Shown: positions 26,403 to 35,216 of the stretch, in pieces
How positions within the stretch are numbered: position 1 is the first letter of the stretch
How the letters are laid out: every line of letters starts with the position of its first letter
From: an uncultured Bilophila sp.
GTDB taxonomy: Bacteria; Desulfobacterota; Desulfovibrionia; Desulfovibrionales; Desulfovibrionaceae
Assembly (NCBI GenBank): GCA_910585945.1
Contig: CAJUHZ010000001.1
Coordinates: 71,240-135,239 of the forward strand
Direction: 5' to 3'
DNA length: 64,000 bases
Program-made: the position numbers and the translations under genes
The notes under the pieces: model-generated
What the model was told of the DNA's origin: nothing
What the model saw: the letters and a program-made list of their open reading frames with translations, nothing else
Databases searched by the model: none

Positions 26403-27247
26403 CTACTTCCCTTGATACGTCCGAGATACGCGGCATACCCGTCAACGCGAACAGAACCCTGAGCCTGTCCGTACTGAGCGGCAAGGGAGGGGTGGGCAAA
26501 ACGACGATCGCCCTGAACCTGTCCCTTGCCCTGCGCCGGGAAGGCGCGCGCGTTCTGCTTGTGGACTGCGATCTCGGCCTGGCCAATCTTGACGTGCTGC
26601 TGGGGATATCCCCGGAGGTGACGCTCCAGGACGTGCTGATTTCGGATGTGTCCGCATCGGCCGCCGTGCACCGGGTGGAAGATGGGCTGGACATTCTGCC
26701 CGCCGCTTCGGGCGTGCCGGAACTCGTGGACATGACGACAGACATGCGCGACATGCTCCTGAGCCGGCTGAGGCCGCTGCTCGGCAGCTACGACTATGTG
26801 TTCCTGGATCTCGGCGCAGGCATCAACGGCACGGTTCAAACCTTCGCGGACATGTCCATGGCCCGCGTCCTTGTGGTCACGCCCGAACCTACCGCCATGA
26901 CCGACACCTACGCCATAATAAAAGTGCTGGCCCAGGTGCACGGCGTGCGCGATTTTCTCCTTGTCGTCAACCAGACGGAAAGCAGGGAAGAAGAAACAGC
27001 GACCTTCCGCCGCCTGCATTCGGCCTGCAAGCGCTTTCTTGGCGTCGAACCCATGCTGCTCGGCGGCATTCGGCAGGATCCGAAAGTGGCGGAGGCGATT
27101 TGCCGGCGCAAACCGCTTCTCCAGCTTTTTCCGGCTTGTAATGCCGCCGGGGATCTTGTAGAACTGGCGAAACGCCTGATGCGCTCCCGCGAAGCCATGT
27201 CGGACGCGCTGGAGAAAAGAGCGGTGCTGGAACCATCGTCGCTCTGA
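26399..27247 (+). CDS. FlhG/MinD-like P-loop ATPase
   Basis: 282 residues. Deviant Walker A motif in VLSGKGGVGKTTIALNLS, the switch region VDCDLGLANLDVLLGI and the Walker B-like YVFLDLGAGI identify the MinD/ParA superfamily; the GLANLDVLLG form is typical of FlhG/FleN, which controls flagellar number and placement. No membrane-targeting amphipathic helix like MinD's is evident at the C-terminus. Translationally coupled to the degenerate GGDEF protein, which hints at a shared role in motility control. Confidence 0.8.
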   Translation: MTTSLDTSEIRGIPVNANRTLSLSVLSGKGGVGKTTIALNLSLALRREGARVLLVDCDLGLANLDVLLGISPEVTLQDVLISDVSASAAVHRVEDGLDILPAASGVPELVDMTTDMRDMLLSRLRPLLGSYDYVFLDLGAGINGTVQTFADMSMARVLVVTPEPTAMTDTYAIIKVLAQVHGVRDFLLVVNQTESREEETATFRRLHSACKRFLGVEPMLLGGIRQDPKVAEAICRRKPLLQLFPACNAAGDLVELAKRLMRSREAMSDALEKRAVLEPSSL

Positions 27248-27290
27248 TGTGCGTGCGCTTGTCACGAGACATTCCTGTCACGGAGGGGTC

Positions 27291-27566
27291 ATGAATAAAA
27301 GCGAACTGGTCAAGTCCCTGGCCGAGCAGGCCGATATCTCGCTGGATGAAGCCACGGTTGTCGTGAACACCTTCGTGGACAGCATGAAGGACGCGCTTCT
27401 TGATGGCGGACGCGTCGAAATTCGCGGTTTCGGCAGTTTCAAGATCAAAGAGTACGGCGGCTATGCCGGGCGCAACCCTCGCACGGGGGAAAAAGTGGTG
27501 GTCGAGCCAAAACGCCTCCCCTTTTTCCGGGCCGGCAAGGAACTCAAAGAGTTTCTCAATTCGTGA
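27291..27566 (+). CDS. HU/IHF-family DNA-binding protein
   Basis: 91 residues, standard HU length. MNKSELVKSLAEQADIS is the typical start; RGFGSFKIKEYGGYAGRNPRTGEKVVVEPKRLPFFRAGKELKE is the beta-arm and C-terminal helix. The ATG at 27291 follows GGAGG. Bends DNA and compacts the nucleoid. Its stop overlaps a GTG start of the next gene. Confidence 0.92.
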   Translation: MNKSELVKSLAEQADISLDEATVVVNTFVDSMKDALLDGGRVEIRGFGSFKIKEYGGYAGRNPRTGEKVVVEPKRLPFFRAGKELKEFLNS

Positions 27567-28660
27567 GCCGGAGACATTTGTTCAGGCCCGGGCGTATGCG
27601 GCTGCGGGCCGTGTCGCTTTGCCTTGCCGCGGCTGTGGCCCTGTTTTCGGGCGTGGCGGCCTTCATTCCCGGATTCTGCTCGGCCCGGGCGGTCACGCCG
27701 GAGGCGATGCCCGTTCTGCGCCTTGTGTACATGGCGAACAGCGGCGGCGCGGCGCTTCCGTGCCCTTCCTGAGGGGGCGTCTGGCGTGGCGGGCTGGCCC
27801 GGCGGGCCGCCCTTCTTGATCGCCTGCGGCGGCAGGCTCATTCCCGCTTCGCCGGCGCGCCCACGCTGACTCTTGCGGGCGCGGGCGAATTCCTGCCGGA
27901 TCGCGTCCGGCCGGAGCCGAAACAAACAGGCGCCTTTTCGCCCTCAACGATCTGCGCGGCCTACAACCGCCTTGACGTGGACGCCGGCTACCTCTCCCCC
28001 GCCGCCGCGCGCTGGTTCGGCGCAGACGGTCTCCCGCCCGCGGGCTTTGCGCGGGTGGAGGCGACGCCTGTCGTGCGCCGACTGCCCGTCACGCTGGGTG
28101 ACGGCCGGCGACTTGACGTGGTGATCGTGTTCTTTCCGCCCCTTCCGGCTCCCCATCCAGGTCACGGGGCAGATCATGGGGCAGATGCGGAGAGTGGCCG
28201 CGCGGGCTGGCCCGGTCCCCCTGACGACATGATCGCCCGCGTGCTGGCCGCCGCGCGCTCCGCCAGAGAACGGCAGGATGACACGGCAGGCCGCCGATCC
28301 GCCTCCTCGCAGACGGACAAGATCCCAACGCCGAAAGATGCCGATCGTGAACTGGTTGTGGGAATCAGCCCCTGGGGATTTCAGGCCGAACGTCTCGCCC
28401 TGCCGCGCCTTGCCGAAATGTTCCACATGATCCTCGGGGCGGGCGAAGGCGCGCCGCTGACGGCGGAAGCGCCCGAAGACGCGCCTTCCGTGCTGTGGTC
28501 CCGTGCCGACGTGGACGGCCGGGGCGTGATCGTCCTTGATGTGCTCGCCCCTCCCGGACCGGGTCAGACCTGGGATCCGACGGCAGCGACCTGGGCGCGG
28601 GAAATCGAGATCGCCCCGCCTCTGCCTGTGGATCCCGAAATGGAACGCCTGCTGCAGTAA
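27563..28660 (+). CDS. Exported UshA-like protein with in-frame UGA, candidate selenoprotein
   Basis: One reading frame of 366 codons, broken only by UGA at 27770-27772. N-terminus from the ATG at 27596 is a signal peptide (MRLRAVSLCLAAAVALFSG). Before the UGA: VLRLVYMANSGGAALPCPS; after it in the same frame: GGVWRGGLARRAALLDRL, then TLTLAGAGEFLPDR and ICAAYNRLDVDAGYLSP. These match the order of motifs in UshA/metallophosphatase-like proteins (N-terminal strand, CP...GGLARR, DAGDF, AYN...GAGYLSP), though the metal ligands look lost. The UGA follows CPS, so selenocysteine there would make a C-x-x-U redox motif. A GGCGG/CCGCC stem (27788-27811) lies at a distance suited to a bacterial SECIS. 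The alternative is a simple nonsense mutation. Start at the GTG (27563) or the ATG (27596) is undecided. Confidence 0.6.
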
Positions 28661-28805
28661 AAGTCATTTCAGAATCCCCATGAAACGACTTCCAATGCCA
28701 GACGGCAGTCCGGCGCGGAAAGCGCCGTGAATGCGCCAAAAACCACGTTTTTTGGCGAACGGTCTTCATAACTCAGCCCCAGGGCTGAATTATGGAATGA
28801 GTTGT
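28661..28805 (+). repeat. Composite palindromic repeat, copy A
   Basis: Chain of hairpins: AAGTCATTTC...GAAACGACTT, GCCAGACGGCAGTCCGGC, GGCGCGGAAAGCGCC, GCCAAAAACCACGTTTTTTGGC and CATAACTCAGCCCCAGGGCTGAATTATG (arms imperfect). The order and much of the sequence recur, inverted, at 57781-57935. It fills the gap between the UGA-containing gene and the diguanylate cyclase. Confidence 0.75.
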
Positions 28806-28843
28806 AGACATTTGTTCGGAGCAACATCTACAGAGAGAACACC

Positions 28844-30739
28844 GTGGCAAACAGCAAACTCGTAAAGACCAATCTGCTGGTGAGCGTTATTCTGCTCATA
28901 GGCTTCATGTTGACCGCCTTCTTCAGCCATAGGGCCAACTACCGTGTTTCTCTGAACAATATTGAACAAGTCTCTTCCCTGACTATGGATGGAATCTATT
29001 ATCAGATCTCATCCATGCTGACCAAGCCGGTGAATATTGCCCTGACCATGGCGCAAGACAGACTTCTTGTCAATCATCTCATGCTTGAGCAGCAACATCT
29101 TGATGATGCGGACTATGTTCAGACCATTCAAAACTATCTTGCCGCCTATCATGAAAAATACTATTTCAACTCCGTATTTCTGGTTTCCACAGCCACAGGG
29201 CGGTATTACAACTTTGACGGCATTGACCGCACGCTGACCAGAGATAATCCCGAAAATGCCTGGTATTATTCCTTTCTGGATTCCAAAAGAGAATATTCCC
29301 TGAATGTCGACAATGACGAAGTTGCCGGCGCCGGAAATGAAATCGCCGTCTTCGTCAATTGCAGAATTGCCGACAGCGAGGGAAACACCGTCGGCGTGGT
29401 GGGAGTCGGAATCCATACCAATTATCTGAAAACACTCCTTGAACACTATGAAAACAAATATGGCGTTGAAGTATTCCTTATTGACAATGCCGGAAAAATT
29501 CAGATTTCCACCAGTCATACGGGGTATGAAGACCAGGACTGGTTCAAGCTGTACGGGATGGAAAAAACGCGAAAGGATATCATCGGCAGGGCGGTTGCCG
29601 AATCCAACCTTGGCTTCTGGGCGTCTTCGGAACTGAGCGAACAGGAATTCTGGTATATCGTTACCCGCTCTATCCCGGAACTGTCATGGCATTTGCTGGT
29701 GGAACAGAACACCTCGCAGATCATGCGGGAAATGAAGTCGCAGATATATAAAACCTGCGCCATGCTTGCAGCAATCATTATAAGCGTTCTTGTCGTGATC
29801 ACTATTGTCATTAAAAATTTCAACAAGAAAATAACAGAGCTTATAGAACAACGACAGGCGATATTCAAGAAAGCCACGGAACAGCTTTATGACAATATCT
29901 ATGAGTGGAATATAACAAATAATTGCTGTGTTGGAAAACATACCAAGGAGTATTTTGACAATATTGGAGCAGGCAACCTCCCGTATGATGACGGGATTCG
30001 CATCATTGCCGAAAAACAGATAAAAAAGGAATTCCGCCAGGAATATATTGCCAAATTCAGCACAGAAAATATTATCCGTGAATTCAAAAAGGGGAACAAC
30101 CACCTGCAATATGATTTCATGATCAATCAGGATGGGCAGACATACCACTGGATGCGGATCGACGCCCATATTTTCTATTCCGCCGAAGATGACTCCATCC
30201 ACATGTTCACCTACCGGAAAAATATTGACGCCGAAAAGCGGAAGGAACTTCTGGCCAATATCGATGAAATGACAAAATGCTACACAAAGAAGGCCACCGA
30301 ACGGATGATCGACAGCCAGCTTGCAAAGCATTCCGGCGCGCTCCATGCATTCTTCATTTTTGATATCGACAATTTCAAACAGGCGAACGACCGTTTCGGG
30401 CACGCCTTCGGAGATCTGTGCATCAGGGAATTTTCCGGCATTATCAAGGCGCATTTCAGGGAACAGGATATCATCGGCCGCATCGGCGGCGACGAGTTTG
30501 TGGCCTTCATTCCCATTTCCGATGTCGCCTGGGCTGAAGCCAAGGCGCAGGAACTGGTGAACGCCCTGGATATCGTCTGCACGGACAACTCGGCGCGCTG
30601 GAAGATCTCGGCAAGCATCGGCGTTTCCATAGCCCCTGACAACGGGACGGATTTCGCCGCCTTGTATCAGAGCGCGGATGCCGCTCTGTACCGGACAAAA
30701 CAGAAGGGCAAAAACGGCTTTACGCTGAATCGGGGCTGA
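28844..30739 (+). CDS. Membrane diguanylate cyclase with Cache sensor
   Basis: 631 residues. A transmembrane helix near residues 10-27, an extracytoplasmic Cache-type sensor (about 40-290, with NPENAWYYSFLDSKREY and FLIDNAGKIQIS), a second helix at about 300-322, a PAS-like segment, and a C-terminal GGDEF domain. The active site IGRIGGDEFVAF is intact and an inhibitory RxxD site (REQD) lies five residues before it. It should make c-di-GMP in response to an external small molecule. Start is a GTG at 28844 after GAGAGAA. More AT-rich than its neighbours, which may indicate transfer. Confidence 0.9.
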   Translation: MANSKLVKTNLLVSVILLIGFMLTAFFSHRANYRVSLNNIEQVSSLTMDGIYYQISSMLTKPVNIALTMAQDRLLVNHLMLEQQHLDDADYVQTIQNYLAAYHEKYYFNSVFLVSTATGRYYNFDGIDRTLTRDNPENAWYYSFLDSKREYSLNVDNDEVAGAGNEIAVFVNCRIADSEGNTVGVVGVGIHTNYLKTLLEHYENKYGVEVFLIDNAGKIQISTSHTGYEDQDWFKLYGMEKTRKDIIGRAVAESNLGFWASSELSEQEFWYIVTRSIPELSWHLLVEQNTSQIMREMKSQIYKTCAMLAAIIISVLVVITIVIKNFNKKITELIEQRQAIFKKATEQLYDNIYEWNITNNCCVGKHTKEYFDNIGAGNLPYDDGIRIIAEKQIKKEFRQEYIAKFSTENIIREFKKGNNHLQYDFMINQDGQTYHWMRIDAHIFYSAEDDSIHMFTYRKNIDAEKRKELLANIDEMTKCYTKKATERMIDSQLAKHSGALHAFFIFDIDNFKQANDRFGHAFGDLCIREFSGIIKAHFREQDIIGRIGGDEFVAFIPISDVAWAEAKAQELVNALDIVCTDNSARWKISASIGVSIAPDNGTDFAALYQSADAALYRTKQKGKNGFTLNRG

Positions 30740-30903
30740 TTTCGAGGCGGCCGGATTCCGGCCGCGGATTGAGCAGGCATCATGAGCGGTTTTGCCGTCC
30801 GACAAAACCGCCGCCGGGGGTGCAGGGGCATCATGCCCCTGCCGAGGGGTTTGGGGGCGAGCAGCCCCCAAACGGATACGGATTCAGATTTTTGTTTCCG
30901 GAC
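30740..30903. other. Intergenic chain of three hairpins
   Basis: No gene. Arms GCGGTTTTG/CAAAACCGC (near 30785-30810), GCAGGGGCAT/ATGCCCCTGC (near 30820-30840) and GTTTGGGGGC/GCCCCCAAAC (near 30849-30873) are all perfect. It separates convergent genes (diguanylate cyclase and leuD) and probably acts as a two-way terminator; it also belongs to the window's repeat families. Confidence 0.6.
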
Positions 30904-31398
30904 TTATTCCGCCAGGCGCTCGCGCACATAGGGGATAAGCCCGCCCTTGTCCAGCAGCGAGCGCATGAAGGGCGAGAGCGGCGGCACGGCGATCGTCGCT
31001 CCCGTGGTCAGATTGGTGATGAGGCCGGCTTCCGCGTCCACGTCAAGGCTGTCGCCATCGCGGATCTTGTCCACCTCGTCGCCTATTTCCAGCAGCAGCA
31101 GCCCCATATTGAAGGCGTTGCGGTAAAAGATGCGCGCAAAGCTGTGCGCGATGACGACGTTCATCCCCGCGCCAAGGATGGAAATGGGCGCGTGTTCCCG
31201 GGAGGATCCGCAACCGAAGTTGCGCTCCGCCACCAGAATGTCGCCGGGGCGGACGCGCTTGACCCAATCGTGCTCCAGCCCTTCCATGCAGTTCGCCCCG
31301 AGTCTTTCGGGGTCTGTGGTCACGAGGAAACGGGCCGGGATGATGGCGTCGGTATCAATATGTTCGCCGACTTTGTGAACAGTGCCTTTGTAATGCAT
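30904..31398 (-). CDS. leuD: 3-isopropylmalate dehydratase small subunit
   Basis: 164 residues, the short archaeal-type LeuD. HKVGEHIDTDAIIPARFL at the start, the FGCGSSREHAPIS signature and AHSFARIFYRNAFN identify the aconitase swivel domain. Pairs with LeuC to isomerise 2-isopropylmalate to 3-isopropylmalate in leucine synthesis. Last gene of the leuA-leuC-leuD run; leuB is not in this window. Confidence 0.94.
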   Translation of the reverse strand: MHYKGTVHKVGEHIDTDAIIPARFLVTTDPERLGANCMEGLEHDWVKRVRPGDILVAERNFGCGSSREHAPISILGAGMNVVIAHSFARIFYRNAFNMGLLLLEIGDEVDKIRDGDSLDVDAEAGLITNLTTGATIAVPPLSPFMRSLLDKGGLIPYVRERLAE

Positions 31399-31415
31399 GT
31401 CGCGCTCCTTCCGGC

Positions 31416-32675
31416 CTACAGCGCCGCGGGCGAGGTGATGACGCCGGCAACGGCCGAGGCCGCGGCCACATAGGGGCCGGCGAGATAGACTTCGGAATCA
31501 AGGCTCCCCATGCGCCCGCGGAAATTGCGGTTGGTGGTGGCGATGCAGCGCTCGCCCGAGCCGAGAATGCCCATATGGCCGCCAAGGCACGGCCCGCAGG
31601 TGGGCGGTCCCACAATGCAGCCCGCGTCGGTGAAGATCTCGAACAATCCTTCCCGCATGGCCTGCTTCCACACCGCCGGGGTGGCGGGCAGGACGATGCA
31701 GCGCACGCCCCTGGCCACACGGCGGCCCCGGAGGACTTCCGCCGCCTGGCGCATGTCGGAAAGCCGGCCGTTGGTGCACGAGCCGATCACCACCTGGTTG
31801 ACGGCGATATCCTTCACTTCCGAAACAGGCTTGACGTTTTCGGGCAAATGCGGGCAGGCCACAAGCGGTTCCATGCCGCTGACGTCAAAGGTCACAACCC
31901 GTTCGTACTCGGCCTCGGAGTCGGCGGCGATCCGGGGCGCGCCGGGCCGGCCGTGTTCGGAGCAGTAGGTCACGGTTTTCTCGTCGGCGGCGAAGAGGCC
32001 GCACTTGCCCCCGGCTTCAATGGCCATGTTGGCCATGCTCATGCGCCCTTCCACATCCAGATCGTCAATGGCCCGGCCGTGGAATTCCAGGGCGCGGTAC
32101 AGCGCGCCGTCCACGCCGATTTCACCGATAAGCCGGAGCATGAGATCCTTGCCGGCGATCCAGCGGGGCGCTTCCCCGTTGAATACCGCCTTGATGGTGG
32201 GAGGAACCTTGAACCACAGTTCGCCAGTGGCCATGCCCGCCGCGATATCCGTGGACCCGAGGCCCGTCCCGAACGCGCCAAGGCCGCCGTAGGTGCAGGT
32301 GTGACTGTCCGCCCCGATCACCAGATCGCCGGGGCCGACAAGGCCGAGTTCGGGCAGCAGCGCGTGCTCCACCCCGGCGTTTCCGCCTTCGTAGTAATGA
32401 ACCACGCCGGTTTCCGCGGCAAAGGCGCGGCACTGCAAGACCTGGTTGGCGGATTCAATGTCTTTCTGAGGCGTGAAATGGTCCATGACAAGGAAGATTT
32501 TCTCCTTGTCAAAAACCCGCTTCGCGCCCATCGCGCGGAAGGAGTTGATGGCCAGAGGACCGGTGATGTCGTTGGCCAGCACGCCAGAGAGGCGACAGTT
32601 GACGATCTGGCCTGGTTCGCGCACCGTTTCGTCCGTGTGCGACTGGAGGATTTTTTCAGCCAAGGTGTGGGACAT
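31416..32675 (-). CDS. leuC: 3-isopropylmalate dehydratase large subunit
   Basis: 419 residues. The [4Fe-4S] ligands of the aconitase family are visible: Cys in VIGSCTNGRLSDM, and the later pair in CIVGPPTCGPCLGGH. Also typical are DHFTPQKD and GADSHTCTYGGLGAFGTGLGSTD. Lies 17 bp upstream of leuD and downstream of leuA on the same strand. Confidence 0.95.
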   Translation of the reverse strand: MSHTLAEKILQSHTDETVREPGQIVNCRLSGVLANDITGPLAINSFRAMGAKRVFDKEKIFLVMDHFTPQKDIESANQVLQCRAFAAETGVVHYYEGGNAGVEHALLPELGLVGPGDLVIGADSHTCTYGGLGAFGTGLGSTDIAAGMATGELWFKVPPTIKAVFNGEAPRWIAGKDLMLRLIGEIGVDGALYRALEFHGRAIDDLDVEGRMSMANMAIEAGGKCGLFAADEKTVTYCSEHGRPGAPRIAADSEAEYERVVTFDVSGMEPLVACPHLPENVKPVSEVKDIAVNQVVIGSCTNGRLSDMRQAAEVLRGRRVARGVRCIVLPATPAVWKQAMREGLFEIFTDAGCIVGPPTCGPCLGGHMGILGSGERCIATTNRNFRGRMGSLDSEVYLAGPYVAAASAVAGVITSPAAL

Positions 32676-32735
32676 GAGCTTTCTCGCTGGTTGAATTGTG
32701 GAGGCGGGCGGAGCGCCTTGCCCGCGGGGCGCCGG

Positions 32736-34253
32736 CTACGAACGCTTTTTCTGCGCCAGACGGTTGTGCGCGTCAATAAACGCCTTGGCGCTGGCGACGA
32801 TGATGTCCGGGTCGGAACCGCGGCCGCCCGCAAGCGCATCGCCGTCCCGCAGGCGCACGCTCACTTCGCCCTGCGCGTCCGTGCCGCCGGTGATGGCGTT
32901 GATGGCGAACTGCTCCAGATCCGTGGGCTGCCCCACAAGCTGGGAAATCACGTTGAACGTGGCGTCGATCGGCCCCGCGCCAAAGCCGGCCAGGCGCGCA
33001 ACCCCTTCCGGCGTCTGCAGTTCCACGGCCGCGGTGGAGGGCATGGAAGCCGTGGAACTCTGCACGCTCAGGTTGAGCAGGCGGAAGCGATCCGGCATCC
33101 GGTACACTTCGGAAAAGACGATGGATTCCAGATCCTCGTCATGAATGGCCGCCTTTTTGTCGGCAAGCTGCTTCACAGCCTCAAAGACGATCCGCGTCTG
33201 CTCTTCGTCAAGCTGGTAGCCGAGTTCTTCAAGACGCGTGTGCACGGCGTTGCGCCCGGAGTGTTTGCCGATGACAAGATCCGAACTGGTGCGGCCGATG
33301 GACTGGGGCGTCATGATCTCGTAGGTTTCCCTGTTCTTGAGCATGCCGTCCTGATGCACGCCGGACTCGTGGGCAAAGGCGTTGCCTCCCACAATCGCCT
33401 TGTTCGCCGCGATAGGCCGCCCGATGATGAGCGAAAGCATCCGACAGGAAGGATATATCTGTTCGGACTGAATGCGGGTTTCCAGCCCGTACGCGTCCTG
33501 CCGCACCTTCAGGGCCATGCACACTTCTTCCAGGGCGGCGTTGCCGGCCCGCTCGCCAATGCCGCCGAGCGCCAGTTCCGCCTGACGCGCGCCGTTGTTC
33601 AGCGCGGACAGAGTGTTGGCCACGGCCAGACCGAGATCGTTATGGCAATGCACGCTGAAGACAGCCTTGTGCGCGTCTCTGGTATGCTCGATGACGTAGC
33701 GGATCAGTTCGCCGTACTCGGCCGGCTGGGCGTAACCCACCGTGTCGGGCACATTGATCGTCGTGGCCCCTGCCGCAATGGCGACGGAAAAGACGCGCGC
33801 CAGAAAATCGCGATCGGATCGGGAAGCGTCTTCGGCGGAAAACTCCACATTGGACGTGTAGCGTGCGGCATAACGCACGGCCCGCTCGGTGATCTCGAGC
33901 ACCTGCTCCGGGGTCTTGCGGAGCTTGTACTGCATATGAATGGGCGACGTGGCGAGAAAAACGTGGAGGCGCGGATTTTCCGCATCCTTCAGCGCCTGCC
34001 AGCCCTTGTCGATATCCCCCTCGGCGGCGCGGCACAACCCCGCGACCTGCACGTCCTTCACCGCGGCGGAAATCGCCCGCACGGCTTCAAAATCCCCGCT
34101 GCTCGAGGCGGGAAAGCCCGCCTCGATCACATCCACGCCAAGAAGCTGCAACTGACGCGCCAGACGCAGTTTTTCCTGAAGATTCATCGTCGCGCCCGGC
34201 GATTGCTCGCCGTCGCGCAGGGTGGTGTCAAAGATGATGGCTCTGTTTGACAT
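32736..34253 (-). CDS. leuA: 2-isopropylmalate synthase
   Basis: 505 residues. First committed enzyme of leucine synthesis, condensing acetyl-CoA with 2-oxoisovalerate. N-terminal catalytic barrel: FDTTLRDGEQSPGATMN (metal and substrate binding) and HCHNDLGLAVAN. The C-terminal third is the regulatory leucine-binding domain (NAITGGTDAQGEV, GRGSDPDIIVASAKAF), so feedback inhibition is expected. First leu gene after the hairpin at 34291. Confidence 0.95.
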   Translation of the reverse strand: MSNRAIIFDTTLRDGEQSPGATMNLQEKLRLARQLQLLGVDVIEAGFPASSSGDFEAVRAISAAVKDVQVAGLCRAAEGDIDKGWQALKDAENPRLHVFLATSPIHMQYKLRKTPEQVLEITERAVRYAARYTSNVEFSAEDASRSDRDFLARVFSVAIAAGATTINVPDTVGYAQPAEYGELIRYVIEHTRDAHKAVFSVHCHNDLGLAVANTLSALNNGARQAELALGGIGERAGNAALEEVCMALKVRQDAYGLETRIQSEQIYPSCRMLSLIIGRPIAANKAIVGGNAFAHESGVHQDGMLKNRETYEIMTPQSIGRTSSDLVIGKHSGRNAVHTRLEELGYQLDEEQTRIVFEAVKQLADKKAAIHDEDLESIVFSEVYRMPDRFRLLNLSVQSSTASMPSTAAVELQTPEGVARLAGFGAGPIDATFNVISQLVGQPTDLEQFAINAITGGTDAQGEVSVRLRDGDALAGGRGSDPDIIVASAKAFIDAHNRLAQKKRS

Positions 34254-34290
34254 GTCGACTCCCCGGGGCGTTTGCTCCCCGAAAACAGAA

Positions 34291-34334
34291 GGGAGGGTGA
34301 GGGAACCGCTTCAATCCAGGCTCCCTTCCCTCCC
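34291..34334 (-). terminator. Hairpin between pssA and leuA
   Basis: GGGAGGG at 34291-34297 pairs with CCCTCCC, and the arm extends with one mismatch toward GAGGGAACC/GGCTCCC. A second palindrome, CGGGGCGTTTGCTCCCCG, lies nearer leuA at 34264. On the minus strand these follow pssA and precede leuA, so they may end the pssA transcript or attenuate the leu genes. No leucine-rich leader peptide was found. Confidence 0.5.
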
Positions 34335-34357
34335 CTCGGATCAAAGCGATGCAACCA

Positions 34358-35110
34358 TCAGTTCTGCGTAAGGCTCCCAAGGAGCTGCCGGTTGCGGCGG
34401 GGCAGAATGATGAAGGTGTACACGGGGCCGGACAACAGATAGCCCACGCACAGCACAAAGCAGACCAGTCGCGGCTCGGACAGGATGAGAACGAAAATCA
34501 GCAGGGCCGTGACCATCGAACTGAAGGCGTGGGTTTTGAGAAAGCCATATTCCTTGAAGGAGAAGTAGCGTATCCGGCTGACCATGAGCAAGGCCACGCT
34601 GAACGTCAGCACCAGGGCGAGGAACGGAATGCGCGCCTCCAGCCAGGAAGGCAGATACGGCGAAAAGAGGATGAACAACGGCACGGAGCAGCCAGCCGCC
34701 GGGCTTGGCAGGCCGATGAAAAAGCGCTTGCTCGTGATCGTCGTCGAAACATTGAAACGCGCAAGACGCAATGCCGCGCACGCCACCAGCAGAAAGGAAA
34801 CGCCGATGCCGAGCCGCCCGTACTGGTGAAGGTGCCACGTCCAGGCCGTGAAGGCCGGGGCCGCGCCGAACGCCACGAGATCAGCCAGAGAGTCGTACTG
34901 AATGCCGAATTCGCTGGCGGAATTGGTGAGGCGGGCCACCTTGCCGTCCAGGCCGTCCATGATCGCACTGAACAGGATCGCTATGGACGCGCCTTCAATG
35001 TTGCCCCGTGTGGCGAGAAGCATGGCGAGAAAGCCTGTGAACAGGCTGGCCGTGGTGAAGAGATTGGGAAGAATATAGACGCCGCGTCGAACGGGTTTTT
35101 CCGGTTCCAT
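34358..35110 (-). CDS. pssA: CDP-diacylglycerol--serine O-phosphatidyltransferase
   Basis: 250-residue membrane protein. The CDP-alcohol phosphatidyltransferase motif D-G-x2-A-R-x8-G-x3-D-x3-D is present in DGLDGKVARLTNSASEFG and the following IQYDSLAD. Start at 35110 has AAGGA upstream; the longer upstream frame is rejected. It makes phosphatidylserine, which the neighbouring Psd converts to phosphatidylethanolamine. Confidence 0.92.
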   Translation of the reverse strand: MEPEKPVRRGVYILPNLFTTASLFTGFLAMLLATRGNIEGASIAILFSAIMDGLDGKVARLTNSASEFGIQYDSLADLVAFGAAPAFTAWTWHLHQYGRLGIGVSFLLVACAALRLARFNVSTTITSKRFFIGLPSPAAGCSVPLFILFSPYLPSWLEARIPFLALVLTFSVALLMVSRIRYFSFKEYGFLKTHAFSSMVTALLIFVLILSEPRLVCFVLCVGYLLSGPVYTFIILPRRNRQLLGSLTQN

Positions 35111-35216
35111 GCGTGTATCCTTCAAGATTACAGAGGTGCTGGCCGAAAACGGCGTTTCCGCGGCGCGCGGCCAGAGCGCTTGTCGAAGCGCGCCCGGCCG
35201 GCACGGCCGAAGCGCG

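Noticed and set aside
31575..34250. 891-codon plus-strand frame opposite leuC and leuA
   Set aside because: Mirrors real genes with clear catalytic motifs on the minus strand; no start site or domain.
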